Positions 6,910 through 17,485 are shown, counted from the first letter of the stretch. The stretch is 64,000 bases of DNA from an uncultured Lachnospiraceae bacterium (GCA_910583835.1 CAJTYM010000007.1:1-64000), one strand, 5' to 3'. The notes: generated by a model from the sequence alone, not told the origin. Numbers and translations are program-made.

Positions 6910-8771
6910 CTCATTCCTCCTGACTGCGGATGATACGTCGGCACAATATCCTGCACCCACTTACGGATGTCCGCCGGCTCCTGCACGACATAATCCGCCA
7001 GATTCTCCAGCTGCATGAGAAACCTGTCTTCATCCAACTTAATCGGCATACCAATGTGTATCAATTTATTCTCCGTATCTTTCAGCCCTTCCTCCTCCAT
7101 GAGCATCTCCTCATAGAGCTTCTCCCCCGGCCTAAGGCCGGTAAATACAATGGGAATATCCTCATCCGGCTTATGCCCGGACAAAAGGATCAGATTTCTT
7201 GCCAAATCAACAATCTTGACCGGCTCCCCCATATCCAGGACAAAAATTTCGCCGCCCCTTGCATATACCCCAGCCTGCAGTACCAAAGACACTGCCTCCG
7301 GTATCGTCATAAAATAACGGATGATATCAGGGTGGGTGACCGTCACCGGACCACCCTGGGCAATCTGCTTTTTAAACAGCGGAATCACGCTTCCGTTGCT
7401 GCCCAGCACATTCCCGAACCGTACGGAGACAAACTCCGTCTGGGAGCGGTTGTTATACGTCTGCACAATCATCTCGCAGATTCGCTTGGTCGCCCCCATG
7501 ATATTCGTGGGATTTACCGCCTTATCTGTAGAAATCATCACAAACCGCTTTGTCTTCCAGCGGTCTGCCGCCTGTACGACCTTCCATGTGCCAAGGACAT
7601 TGTTCTTCACCGCCTCATTGGGGCTATCCTCCATCAGGGGCACATGTTTATGCGCTGCCGCGTGATATACAATATCCGGGCGGAACTTTTCAAAAATCAT
7701 GTCCATCCGCTTTGTATTGCGTACGGAAGCAATCAATACTGCTAAATCAAGATTGGGGAATTTATTTTTTAACTCATTTTGAATATCATAAGCTGTATTT
7801 TCATAGATATCCACAATCACCAGCCGCTTCGGGTTGTGTTCCGCCACCTGGCGGCAGATTTCACTACCGATAGAGCCGCCACCGCCGGTTACCAAGACGG
7901 TTTTTCCTGCCACATAATCAAGGATTGCCGATAAATCCACCTCCACCGGTTCCCGCCCCAGCAAGTCGTTGACCTCTACCTCTTTCAATTTGCTGATGCC
8001 CACCTCGCCATTCACAAGCTGGTATATCCCTGGAAGACGTTTGAGCTCACAGCCCGTCTCCTTGCAGATATCAAGGATTTTCTTAATCTCCTGCGCCGGG
8101 GCAGAAGGAAGGGCAAGCATGATTTCATCCACATGGTATTTTTTCACCAGCCTGGGAATATCGTCACGCGTTCCCATAATCTTCACGCCATGCAGGTAGC
8201 TGCCTTGCTTAGCCTTGGCATCATCGACAATACAGACGACACGCTTGTTCACATGGCTGCTGTTGGCAATCTCGCGCACCAGCATATTTCCGGCGCCGCC
8301 TGCACCCATCACCAGCACATTGGTCCGGGAAGCGCTGTCTTTCTGCCTTTTAATGACCGTGCGCAGTGCACGGTAGGAGTAACGGCTGACTGTCACCATG
8401 ACAAACAGGCACATGGCGTAAAACACATAATAACTTCTGGGCATCCGCATATCCATCAGCACGATGACGCCCATCTGAATTCCGGCTGACAAGCTGCTGG
8501 CAATCACGATATTCATAAGTTCTGTGGCGCCCGCATAAGTCCACAGGCTTCCATAAAGCCTCATCACATAAAAAATCACCAGCGTGACGACAATCACGAT
8601 GGAAATATACTGCAGGCTCCTGTCAATATACTCTTGCGGAATCTCATTGTACTTTCCCTCAAATCGAAGCAAGAGCGCCAAAAGGCTGGATACCACCACG
8701 GCAAACACGTCATAGACTGCCAGCCCAAGTTTTTTCAGCAGAAGCTGATTCCTCTCTATCCACATCTTCAT
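6906..8771 (-). CDS. pglF: PglF/CapD-type UDP-GlcNAc 4,6-dehydratase
   Basis: Membrane-anchored nucleotide-sugar dehydratase that would convert UDP-GlcNAc to its 4-keto-6-deoxy derivative using bound NAD. About four N-terminal transmembrane helices are followed by a CoA-binding-like domain (VLVMGAGGAGNML) and a short-chain-dehydrogenase domain with VLVTGGGGSIGSEI and STDKAVNPTNIMGATKR. That last region is the active-site motif of the PglF/FlaA1 group, in which Met replaces the usual Tyr of the YxxxK pair. The 621-aa length matches PglF/WbpM. The ATG at 8771 follows AGAGGG at good spacing; the frame is open further upstream but no ribosome-binding site supports that. It lies 16 nt after the preceding Wzy-like gene and overlaps pglE by 4 nt. 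Confidence 0.9.
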   Translation of the reverse strand: MKMWIERNQLLLKKLGLAVYDVFAVVVSSLLALLLRFEGKYNEIPQEYIDRSLQYISIVIVVTLVIFYVMRLYGSLWTYAGATELMNIVIASSLSAGIQMGVIVLMDMRMPRSYYVFYAMCLFVMVTVSRYSYRALRTVIKRQKDSASRTNVLVMGAGGAGNMLVREIANSSHVNKRVVCIVDDAKAKQGSYLHGVKIMGTRDDIPRLVKKYHVDEIMLALPSAPAQEIKKILDICKETGCELKRLPGIYQLVNGEVGISKLKEVEVNDLLGREPVEVDLSAILDYVAGKTVLVTGGGGSIGSEICRQVAEHNPKRLVIVDIYENTAYDIQNELKNKFPNLDLAVLIASVRNTKRMDMIFEKFRPDIVYHAAAHKHVPLMEDSPNEAVKNNVLGTWKVVQAADRWKTKRFVMISTDKAVNPTNIMGATKRICEMIVQTYNNRSQTEFVSVRFGNVLGSNGSVIPLFKKQIAQGGPVTVTHPDIIRYFMTIPEAVSLVLQAGVYARGGEIFVLDMGEPVKIVDLARNLILLSGHKPDEDIPIVFTGLRPGEKLYEEMLMEEEGLKDTENKLIHIGMPIKLDEDRFLMQLENLADYVVQEPADIRKWVQDIVPTYHPQSGGMR

Positions 8772-8787
8772 GCAAATCCCTCTTTTC

Positions 8788-10803
8788 TTAAGTTTTTTCT
8801 GCCTCTGCCCTTCCCAGCAATCCTGCTGACAGATAATAACACAGCCATAGGGGATGTCCCCAGGAAATCTCCACATTGGCACAAAAAGAAAAACACAGGT
8901 AAGAAATTCCCAGAAACAGTGGCAATGGATTCCGTCTGCCTCTCTTTCTCACTGCGAATCTTATGCCCAAGGCAATCACCATAACCTGATACGCCACATA
9001 TGGCAGCAAAATGAAAATCCCATGATGGTATGCCATATCCAGATAGCCGTTATAAGGCTGGATGACACGGCGAAACACCGCAACGTCTCCGCCATGCCCA
9101 AATAAATTCAGCCTCCTGCCATAATTTTGCCAGATAATAGGAAGCTTCTCAGGCTCCTTCGTCTGCACGCCATACAGACCTGTTGGATACTGCAAAAGGT
9201 AAAGCTCCCGCTCCTCTTCCATAAGTCCCGTTAAAAACAATTCATTCCTGTATTTCAAGTCCATGCCCAGAATCCCCGGAAAGTATTTGATACTGACAAA
9301 AACCACCGCTGTGCACGCATATGCGAAAACTGCCGCCATTACAATACCCAATAACAGTACCCGGCGCTTTCTAGCCATATTATACAGCTTCTTTGCCAAA
9401 TTGGGAATATAAAATATGCCAATCATCATAAATATGGCAATTCCTACTGCATGACCGCTTCTCAGCACGAGAAACAGCGACAATGCGCCGCCAGTAATAT
9501 TCTTTATGCAAAAAGCAAAATCCCCCGTTCTAGCCGCAGATTCTCCTCGCCTGCCAGACACCGCAAGCCTCCCAGCCAGAAACCAATCCAGCCTGGTCAA
9601 AAAAACAGCTGCCATCAGCACACCGTACATTGCAAGTTCTTCCGGGCTTTTGAAAATCCCATTATAGTCGACTGCCGGCCGCTTCATACGAAAAATCATG
9701 CAATAGATAATGCCCAGAAAAAACGTGGCCTCCAAAGCCTCCATCATATCAAGGAGCATCCTGCCCGGCCTCTCCATATTCTGCCAAAAGTATACAAAAA
9801 TACTCCCAGCAAACAGCATTGCATACCCTGTTATGGATTCCACCTGCCTGACCACAAACAAATCACAGAGTATCACGCCCAGCCAGATGCCCAGCCAGCT
9901 TTTCATAAGCGGTCCGCGCCAGGACCGATTCTGCAGCGGTCTCTCCCAGGATACAAAAGAGATAAACAGCAGCAGCGCTGCACAGACTAATGCATGGTAA
10001 CGGTACATCTGCGCGCTCTTTAACCAGCCTGCAGCATTGCCAACCATCATCCATACAAACAGTACGCTGAATAAAAACCTGCGCAGGGACTCTCTCTGCT
10101 GATGATATAGCCGGCCTCCCAGCCTTTCTCCCAAAACATTCCCTACCACATTTACGCCAGACTGTATGCCCGCCAAAATAACCCACGCAACACCCCCTTT
10201 TCTGCCTTTACGAAGCCTGCGCAGCAAAACATCAAGGAGGACGAGCATTGCCATCACTCCGGCAAAGGCAACGGCAAACAGGCTGAGGAAATGCATGGGC
10301 GTAAACCAGGAGGGCGTTGTGCGGATCTGTATCTTGGTAATCGAGATAAATTCTCCCTGCACGTCAGAAAGCAGGATACCAATCCAGCCTATGGGCAGCG
10401 AACTGTCCATCTGAACCATATTATTTCCCCGGCTCAGGGAAATCGGCTGTTCCAAGAGCTTCTTTCCTTCGCCATCATAATACTTGAGTACCCCATCTAC
10501 CGGCTCTTTGCTCAGCTGCTCCACCGTGACATAGAGGAAATCCCAGGTCTGCACGCTGCCGTCCAGAAAAAACCGTTTCTGGGCTTTTTCCTTTATCAGA
10601 CGATGCCCTCCATTTTCCCTCTCATAAATCCAGTTCTTAGAATTCTGCTGCAGTTCGCACGGCTCAACATCATACACCCTTCCAGCCGACATGAATTCCT
10701 GGAAATTTATGCTTCCTCCCAACCGCATCATCACAAGCATCACGCTGATAAGCGCTCCGGCAAGAAGCAGCAGGAATATATGAAATTTGCCAACTTTTTT
10801 CAT
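8788..10803 (-). CDS. O-antigen ligase/polymerase-like membrane protein, copy 1
   Basis: Integral membrane protein of 671 aa. A single N-terminal helix (about 8-26) is followed by an extracytoplasmic beta-rich domain to about residue 165, then about ten transmembrane helices. The late loop LFGHGG...YNGYLDMAYHHGIFILLPY has the layout of the WaaL/Wzy (PF04932) region, where AHN-x-L is usual, but the AHN triplet is replaced by PYN. It is a tandem paralogue of the next gene upstream. Role inferred: polymerisation or transfer of polyprenyl-linked glycan at the outer face of the membrane. ATG at 10803 has AGGTGG upstream. Confidence 0.7.
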   Translation of the reverse strand: MKKVGKFHIFLLLLAGALISVMLVMMRLGGSINFQEFMSAGRVYDVEPCELQQNSKNWIYERENGGHRLIKEKAQKRFFLDGSVQTWDFLYVTVEQLSKEPVDGVLKYYDGEGKKLLEQPISLSRGNNMVQMDSSLPIGWIGILLSDVQGEFISITKIQIRTTPSWFTPMHFLSLFAVAFAGVMAMLVLLDVLLRRLRKGRKGGVAWVILAGIQSGVNVVGNVLGERLGGRLYHQQRESLRRFLFSVLFVWMMVGNAAGWLKSAQMYRYHALVCAALLLFISFVSWERPLQNRSWRGPLMKSWLGIWLGVILCDLFVVRQVESITGYAMLFAGSIFVYFWQNMERPGRMLLDMMEALEATFFLGIIYCMIFRMKRPAVDYNGIFKSPEELAMYGVLMAAVFLTRLDWFLAGRLAVSGRRGESAARTGDFAFCIKNITGGALSLFLVLRSGHAVGIAIFMMIGIFYIPNLAKKLYNMARKRRVLLLGIVMAAVFAYACTAVVFVSIKYFPGILGMDLKYRNELFLTGLMEEERELYLLQYPTGLYGVQTKEPEKLPIIWQNYGRRLNLFGHGGDVAVFRRVIQPYNGYLDMAYHHGIFILLPYVAYQVMVIALGIRFAVRKRGRRNPLPLFLGISYLCFSFCANVEISWGHPLWLCYYLSAGLLGRAEAEKT

Positions 10804-10815
10804 CTCTCCACCTTC

Positions 10816-12807
10816 TTACGCGTCTGCCTCCCCAGGCTGTGAAAACAGCCCTCCCAGCGCAATATAATAAATCAGCCAGCAATAACCCAGATAAGATGTA
10901 CTCTCCGCCAGCCCTTGCACTATATAATTCACCGCTGCCAAGAGGAAAAACAGCCCGAATTTCTTCTTGACAAAGACAGCCTCGATGCTATATTTCAAAC
11001 TATAATAAAGCATAAGCAGGAATGGTACGGCAATAAAAATGCCATTGGAATGCATCACCTGTAAAAGTGCGTTATGAGCATTCATAGTTTTCCCTTCCAA
11101 AGACTCAAGATAACCATAATGTCCAAACAAATTCCAGCTGCGGATATAATTTTTCCATATCTCATCCCTGCCGGCAAACAAATCATACCATTCCCCACTG
11201 GTAACTTTCTCACGCACTCGCTCCGAAATCCCGCTGGCATTTGCACTCTGCCCAGAAGCCTCCGCAACCAAAGACAATGGATTTTCCCCAGTCAAAGGCT
11301 GGCGTTCCTGCTCCTTCAATTGTACCTCCCATACTCTGGGGATATTGCTCAGGCACCATTTCCCCGAAATTCCTACTATCACAATGCAAACCAGGCACAT
11401 TGCCAGCGCCCTTTTCAGATTCCGTTGATAGGACTTTCTCTTCTCCGCCGGAAACTGCCCCCACAGAAACACTGTCCACTCCGCAATATATGCCACCAGG
11501 GAAGTGACGCTCTCCGTCATCTGCAGGAATCCCCATATGGTCACAAGACCCAGTATATTTTCTGCTAAAACGCGATTCTTAAGCTTTTCCTTTCCCAAAT
11601 TCTCACTCAGGTTTGCCAAAAAAGAGATGTTTACCGTTGTAAGATAACTGGCAAACAGATTAGCGTTTCCATATATCCCCGTATAGCGATATCCAGGCTC
11701 ATAAGATTGGAAAAAAAGGCAGTAAACACTCCCTGCCCAATAAAGATAGCGCAATGCTGCCAGAAAATCCCGCGTAAGCCGCTCCGGCCGCCTCATGCTG
11801 TTCCACGCCATATAGAGAGGAGCCATTGCCCCCATCATCAGAATACCTGCACTCTGAATGCTCCTCCCCAACACAAAATCCGAGACCAGAACCATCAGCC
11901 ATAATGCCAGCCAGGAATAAACCAGGGGATTTCTCCAATCCACCCTTTGTCTGCTTCGCTCCCAGGACAGAATTGCTATCAGAAAAAAGCAGGATGCCAA
12001 CAGCAGGTTTTCTCTTCTCGCAACTATAATGGTGTTATTCCCCATTTTATTTACTATATATGGGATCAACAAGACTGCCAAAAAAAGCAGCTTGCGCAAA
12101 CCTGATTTTGATGCCTGGGGAATTCTCTGAAACAATTCCCCAAAACACCCCAACATATGGGCATACATTTTTTGCGTAGTTACAGCCCATATCCCTCTTC
12201 TTGGATTAGGCTGCTCCGCCCTCTTATAATACCGCACAAATCCATAAATAATAAAAACAACCAAAACATACGATATCAATACCCTTAGAAATGTCCATGG
12301 CAGCTGATTCCACGCAAAATTCTGCTCCTTTTCCCGAAACTGAATCCTTCGTATAGAAAAAGAAGTCCGCTCATTCACAATAATATTGACAGCATAAATC
12401 TCTCCTTCTTCCAATTGCAAAATGTTGCGTCCATTTTGCACTGTCTGGCTTTTTGTAAAAAGTATTTTGCCATCCTGGTCACGGAACTCAAACTGCCATT
12501 GACTTTCCATATCTAAATCCCTTATCGTTAGATAGAGATAATTCCAGTTTTTCTGTCTGCTGTTTACATAAAAACAGCAGCTAGCATCTTTCCCCTCCGT
12601 CTGGATTACTCCCGCAGTGCTATCATAAGTCCATCGAATTCCCGGCTGACGGTAATACCCCGATGATATATCATACAGATTTCCTACGTCATAAAAACAT
12701 GACCAGTTCATACTTTCTGTTAGGTACATAGCTGTCAGCATCCACGATAAAAGAACACCGGTTATCAGTAAAATGGTAAATTTTAAACCCCTATTGTTTT
12801 TTTGCAT
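10816..12807 (-). CDS. O-antigen ligase/polymerase-like membrane protein, copy 2
   Basis: Paralogue of the downstream gene with the same plan: N-terminal helix, extracytoplasmic beta-rich domain with the matching pattern NWNYLYLTIRDL, then multiple transmembrane helices. Near the C-terminus, LFGHYGYLESLEGKT is followed by MNAHNALLQVMHSNGIF. This keeps the AHN-x-L signature of O-antigen ligases and polymerases that copy 1 lacks. ATG at 12807 lies 10 nt after GGAG; an in-frame GTG three codons earlier overlaps this site. It is followed after 12 nt by copy 1. Confidence 0.75.
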   Translation of the reverse strand: MQKNNRGLKFTILLITGVLLSWMLTAMYLTESMNWSCFYDVGNLYDISSGYYRQPGIRWTYDSTAGVIQTEGKDASCCFYVNSRQKNWNYLYLTIRDLDMESQWQFEFRDQDGKILFTKSQTVQNGRNILQLEEGEIYAVNIIVNERTSFSIRRIQFREKEQNFAWNQLPWTFLRVLISYVLVVFIIYGFVRYYKRAEQPNPRRGIWAVTTQKMYAHMLGCFGELFQRIPQASKSGLRKLLFLAVLLIPYIVNKMGNNTIIVARRENLLLASCFFLIAILSWERSRQRVDWRNPLVYSWLALWLMVLVSDFVLGRSIQSAGILMMGAMAPLYMAWNSMRRPERLTRDFLAALRYLYWAGSVYCLFFQSYEPGYRYTGIYGNANLFASYLTTVNISFLANLSENLGKEKLKNRVLAENILGLVTIWGFLQMTESVTSLVAYIAEWTVFLWGQFPAEKRKSYQRNLKRALAMCLVCIVIVGISGKWCLSNIPRVWEVQLKEQERQPLTGENPLSLVAEASGQSANASGISERVREKVTSGEWYDLFAGRDEIWKNYIRSWNLFGHYGYLESLEGKTMNAHNALLQVMHSNGIFIAVPFLLMLYYSLKYSIEAVFVKKKFGLFFLLAAVNYIVQGLAESTSYLGYCWLIYYIALGGLFSQPGEADA

Positions 12808-12892
12808 TGCAACCACACTCCTCGGAGAAAGTCACCCCTTATATCCCTTTCCTCTTCGCCAGTATATGAGTTATAATTATATAAGCAGCCTG

Positions 12893-15412
12893 TTACCGTG
12901 TTGCGAAAATCTTTTTTAACATCCTGATTGCCTTGTTTCTCGTTGTAGACAGCCCATTTTTTATCTTTTTCGGAATATACATCAAAATGCATCCTACACG
13001 ATATGTGCGCGAATTCTTTATATCGCTTATTTCCTTTTCTTTATTTCTTAACTCTCTTCCCTTACTTCTTATATCACTCTCTTTGTCTCTTATCTCCTTT
13101 TCTTTATTCTTTATCTCAGCTCTTTTATCTTTTATTTCTCTCTCTTTGTCCACTATTTCTTTGTGCAGGCTTTCAATTATATTCGCCTGAGACTTTATCT
13201 TTTCCAAGTCCTTATAATCACCCCTGTAAGGACTCCATTCAATGTGAAAAGAAATTGCAACCCCCCCTCTTGCCAAATAATCCAAACAGATCGGATTATC
13301 ATGAGTTACTGTACCTTGCGCCTCTAACATAACATTGCCATTACACTCAACATTTTGATATTCAATCCAATATGGAATCCTATTTCCTGCCCCATCACGG
13401 ACATCTCTCCCTCTCTCCCATACTTTCAACGCACAATCTGAATCTGGGCGAAAGGAAATATCCAACTTTCCCTCATATGATTCTACGACATATCCAATTC
13501 CGTCTTCCTGAAACCACTGAGGTTTAGTAATTACTGCCCTTTCATCCGAAACGGAAACAATTTCAGGTTCTAGATTGCCGACACCAGAAAACTTAAAATC
13601 TATCCTTGCCGTAATATAATCTTTATATCTTTCAATTATGTCCTTACCATCGTCTGCCTCATAGTAATTTTTGTGTATGAATCTCTCCATACTCTGCACC
13701 GGTGCAGGAAAAATACTGTCCTGGCTGGCAGTCACATCCTCTATCGCTTTTACAATTGCAATAATGGAATAGCAATGCCGCAATGGATAATAACTATTTT
13801 TTTCAAAGAACAAATTTGCCTTATGGTATATCTCCTCATCAAAACAGGTAGCAAATAACTTGCGGAATCCAGTAGAATCAAATACGGATTTCAGATATTT
13901 TTCCGGAGTTCCGGACGGAATAAACGGATTGTCAGTATTATCTTTTAATCTTGATATCTGCATATCTCTTACATTAACATGAAATGTTCTGCTTTCTTCT
14001 GCAGTTCCAAATCTTCCCTCAAATCTTTCATTTATTTTATGTGCAAACTCAATCGTTGAAAAGTCAATGATTCTTCCCCCATCAAACTTAAATTCTAATA
14101 ATAACGGGCAATATCGGACAAATATCATAGCCATAAGAAGATTATTATCCTGACACTGAGGATCGTTCAACCGCAACTTTAATAATAGAGGATCCATAAA
14201 TGGAGACAAATCGTAATTATTAGAAAAATAATTTTCCACGGACCATTTTCCAAAATGCCCTCTATTCCTTATCTCCCGGTACATATATATTGGATAATCC
14301 TTGGAATTGTCATCGACAATCTGATGTTTTTCTTTCATTGCCTTATAAGAAGAATTAATCAACCTATGCGTAGATTCCACCATATCGCCCAAAATATTTT
14401 GGCTATATTGTCGTGCCGGAGCGCACATCTTATCCTTAAACTGCTCAGCCGTCATATTCCAGTAAGCCCTTACCGTTTCCCCTCCCTTACCTGTTATCCG
14501 ATATCTTTTCCATTCATTTCTTGAATGTCTAAAATACATTTCCTTATGAAATCCTAATTTAGTGTAAAATGAAATGTTTAAGATATCTTCCATACTGTAG
14601 GGAAGAGCGGCATTCTTGATAATTTTTTTATTATTTAATTCAAATCCATAACGTTCAGCAATCTCCGATGCAATTTCATAATCCTCCTTGTGCGTATGTA
14701 AGGTATCATTAATGGACCTTACATATATTTCACCTAAATTGATGCCCGATTGCAGCATCAGTAAAAATATAACTCTGCTATCATATCCGCCGGAAAGATC
14801 TATCATTATCTGATTTGTCTTATTTTTCAGTTTCCGAAATATACTCGTCCATTTCAAAAACCATCTGTCTAATATTGCCAATCCTTTTTCTGAATTAATC
14901 CACTCCGATGACTCCTCATAATCTAACAGATAGAACTCCAGCGTTTTATCTTGTATATCTATTTCAATAAGAGCGTCTTTATCTAAAGTTGTAATCTCCT
15001 GAATCAGAGTATCCGAATACGCAACACTGTTGACCAAGACTTCCAAAAGAAAATGATTTGCATAATCGCGGTTCAATGATACAGGAAATCTGGTCTTTAC
15101 ATATTCCAACAGCCGGAGAAATGAATTGCTTAGCGCGAAATAACCGTCCTTCCGAAAGAGATAAATCCCATAACTTCCGTTGAAATCCTGCTGAATGGCA
15201 ATTTTCCCATCTTTTACTTCCACATAAACATATGCACCGCAGCCATCCAATCCCAATACTGCTGTTTCTGTCAGATTATCATTCTCATAAATCCCACTCT
15301 CCTGGACAGAATAACCATATAATCTTGTCTCTATATCTCGCAAATTGTCCGAATCTATTAGGAAAAATTCTTTCTCCACATCAAAGTAATTCATGCTGTG
15401 TTTTTCTCTCAT
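12893..15412 (-). CDS. Asparagine-synthase-like enzyme with coiled-coil tail
   Basis: 839-aa protein with an asparagine-synthase-type ATP-pyrophosphatase domain; the PP-loop is SGGYDSR at residues 207-213. The N-terminal region resembles the Ntn-type half of AsnB (DFNGSYGIYLF) but does not begin with the nucleophilic Cys of active glutaminases, so it probably does not use glutamine in the AsnB way. Residues of about 720-790 are a charged coiled coil of repeated KEKEI/KDKE units. The tail SRTYRVGCILMYIPKKIKN resembles membrane-proximal tails of large rhamnan/teichoic glycosyltransferases. ATG at 15412 follows GAGGAG. Amidation of a glycan carboxylate, or another ATP-dependent ligation, is inferred from context. 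The fold is clear; the substrate is not. Confidence 0.8.
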   Translation of the reverse strand: MREKHSMNYFDVEKEFFLIDSDNLRDIETRLYGYSVQESGIYENDNLTETAVLGLDGCGAYVYVEVKDGKIAIQQDFNGSYGIYLFRKDGYFALSNSFLRLLEYVKTRFPVSLNRDYANHFLLEVLVNSVAYSDTLIQEITTLDKDALIEIDIQDKTLEFYLLDYEESSEWINSEKGLAILDRWFLKWTSIFRKLKNKTNQIMIDLSGGYDSRVIFLLMLQSGINLGEIYVRSINDTLHTHKEDYEIASEIAERYGFELNNKKIIKNAALPYSMEDILNISFYTKLGFHKEMYFRHSRNEWKRYRITGKGGETVRAYWNMTAEQFKDKMCAPARQYSQNILGDMVESTHRLINSSYKAMKEKHQIVDDNSKDYPIYMYREIRNRGHFGKWSVENYFSNNYDLSPFMDPLLLKLRLNDPQCQDNNLLMAMIFVRYCPLLLEFKFDGGRIIDFSTIEFAHKINERFEGRFGTAEESRTFHVNVRDMQISRLKDNTDNPFIPSGTPEKYLKSVFDSTGFRKLFATCFDEEIYHKANLFFEKNSYYPLRHCYSIIAIVKAIEDVTASQDSIFPAPVQSMERFIHKNYYEADDGKDIIERYKDYITARIDFKFSGVGNLEPEIVSVSDERAVITKPQWFQEDGIGYVVESYEGKLDISFRPDSDCALKVWERGRDVRDGAGNRIPYWIEYQNVECNGNVMLEAQGTVTHDNPICLDYLARGGVAISFHIEWSPYRGDYKDLEKIKSQANIIESLHKEIVDKEREIKDKRAEIKNKEKEIRDKESDIRSKGRELRNKEKEISDIKNSRTYRVGCILMYIPKKIKNGLSTTRNKAIRMLKKIFATR

Positions 15413-15418
15413 AATAAT

Positions 15419-17437
15419 CTACTCCTCTAGGAGATGGTGTATTTCATACAACTCACCATCTGCCTGCAAAACAATACTGATTTCCAACTGACTCTTTACC
15501 CCAATATCATAGTTCCCAGCAACACAGGAATATTTCCCATTCAGATAATCTGAGGAACCCTTCCATTCAGAAAGCGTTAGCTCTTTATATGTTATCTTAT
15601 TATTTTTTAAATTCTTTAGCTTCAGATAAGCACGCTGCTGAAATGAATCTGTTCCCCGCTTATACAGATAACCAGAAACTTTCAGCTTACCATTTTTCAT
15701 TTTCAGGTTCAAGTTATGTTCTATCTGTGATAAGTCTCCATTGACATTTCCTTCTGGCTCCATGTCCCTGCTCCTGACTCCCCAAATCTTATTGGAATCT
15801 ATCTCTTTCAGAAGACACAGATAAGCATTTTTATTATAATTTTCCCTGATATACCTTTCAATAATCTCTGCTTTCTCATTGACTATCAGGCATATATCAG
15901 GATTGTCAATACTGTCGCGATAAATATTAGTAACGCCAAATTTCCCTAGCAAAGCCTTTTTTACCGGAACATTAAACTCCCAGCCACCCATATAACAAAT
16001 ATTGGAAAGACCTCCCTCACGCACAGGCTCCCAGAAATCATATACGCTATAACACAGATTGTAAGGCTTCAGCCGCACAGACAGCAAATACAATCTGTCC
16101 TTATCTTCCGCCAACATATCAAAAAATTCATGCGCCCGGGTATTATCTGTGCGCTTTTGCAGAATCCTCTCACTATACGTTGGCATATATAGGAATAGGG
16201 AGACACAAATTAGCGCTGCTGTCCAGCGTCTTTTAAATACTATGCCTTTCAAATCCTCTGCCATTCCACACATAATGACAGCAGTCCCCGCTATCAGCAA
16301 TCCAGCATCCATTCTTGCCAGCCCAAACCGGCCAATCCAGTAAAAATACAGTTCAAACGTCATAATCCCCATAATTTCGTATAGTACCAAAAGCAGCTTT
16401 TTCTTATTCAAAGCAATGGAAATCACGGATGCTGCCAAAAATATGCCAAACAGGGGAAGACACAAAAAATTTTTCCCTAAATCCTTTATAAATCCTTTCA
16501 CAAGTTCCCCGGAAAATTTCTGTTCTTCTTTAGCCCCCACAAGAGCCCTCATGCTTTCAACAGGCAGCTTCTCATCATCCATATTCCAGTTCCGGTACAT
16601 TTCAATATCATTTCTGCTGATTCCCAAGTTTTCATACAATTCCTTATTCTTCTCATAATCAGGAAATCCAAAATCCCATAATTCCCCACGCAGTTCATTA
16701 TATTCCAGGTAATAGCGCCAACTCTCATCCTTCAGATAGTAAGCACGGTCAACACTGTAAATAGCAATGCTTGCTGCTCCCACAGACCCAAACACCAGAA
16801 AGTACATACCAAGCCTTTTTTTCCAGTTTTCTGCACGTACCTTTACCATTTCCACCATCTTCAACAGGGCTATTCCCCCTGACAGTACAACACATACTGC
16901 AAAAAAAGGAAAACGTATCATGCTACCCAAAATGCAGAGGGCAGCCCCCAAAATTGAAGTGACAATACTTTCCCATTTGCCCATTGCATATTCAATACCA
17001 TAAAACAGCAAAAGCATCCCACCTATGGTTGTAATGGCTGCTACCCTGGTCCATTGAAAAGGAAGGTAACTCTGCATGCCCAAAACCAACAGCAGGAACA
17101 CACTGCCGGCAGAACCAAATCTTTTTCCTCCAACTTTCAGCATAAAATAAGAAATTGCCACAAAAGCGCAGTACATTGCCGCATAATGAGCCACCGTATA
17201 CCATTTTATTCCAGGTATAATACCATAAAGCAAAGACAAGAACTTCCCCCAAATTATATTTTCAAACACAAGATGCGCCGTACGGTCTCCATACGCCCCT
17301 TCCACAAAAAATGCCATTGCATTGTCATCCGAGGTCTCATAAACAGGGTGGCAGAAACACGCATAAAAGAGAACAAACAAAAGATTAATTCCAACAGCCA
17401 TCCAAAATTCATTTATTACAATCCGTTTTCTTCTCAT
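15419..17437 (-). CDS. GT-C-like polytopic membrane protein
   Basis: 672-aa protein with about ten transmembrane helices over residues 10-430 and a soluble C-terminal domain. The first external loop carries TSDDNAMAFFVEGAYGD; an acidic pair there is typical of GT-C glycosyltransferases that use polyprenyl-phosphate sugars. No exact family is recognised. It is near an ArnC-like transferase and a paired ArnEF-like carrier, so it may be the periplasm-facing enzyme that attaches the flipped sugar. ATG at 17437 follows AGGGAG, and the asparagine-synthase-like gene starts 6 nt after its stop. Confidence 0.6.
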   Translation of the reverse strand: MRRKRIVINEFWMAVGINLLFVLFYACFCHPVYETSDDNAMAFFVEGAYGDRTAHLVFENIIWGKFLSLLYGIIPGIKWYTVAHYAAMYCAFVAISYFMLKVGGKRFGSAGSVFLLLVLGMQSYLPFQWTRVAAITTIGGMLLLFYGIEYAMGKWESIVTSILGAALCILGSMIRFPFFAVCVVLSGGIALLKMVEMVKVRAENWKKRLGMYFLVFGSVGAASIAIYSVDRAYYLKDESWRYYLEYNELRGELWDFGFPDYEKNKELYENLGISRNDIEMYRNWNMDDEKLPVESMRALVGAKEEQKFSGELVKGFIKDLGKNFLCLPLFGIFLAASVISIALNKKKLLLVLYEIMGIMTFELYFYWIGRFGLARMDAGLLIAGTAVIMCGMAEDLKGIVFKRRWTAALICVSLFLYMPTYSERILQKRTDNTRAHEFFDMLAEDKDRLYLLSVRLKPYNLCYSVYDFWEPVREGGLSNICYMGGWEFNVPVKKALLGKFGVTNIYRDSIDNPDICLIVNEKAEIIERYIRENYNKNAYLCLLKEIDSNKIWGVRSRDMEPEGNVNGDLSQIEHNLNLKMKNGKLKVSGYLYKRGTDSFQQRAYLKLKNLKNNKITYKELTLSEWKGSSDYLNGKYSCVAGNYDIGVKSQLEISIVLQADGELYEIHHLLEE

Positions 17438-17485
17438 AATTAACTCCCTTTAATAACAAAGACAAATTTTATGAATATATCTGCG

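Noticed and set aside
13000..13180. Repetitive sequence that could suggest a small repeat array
   Set aside because: It encodes the KE-rich coiled coil of the asparagine-synthase-like protein; the units are imperfect and in frame.
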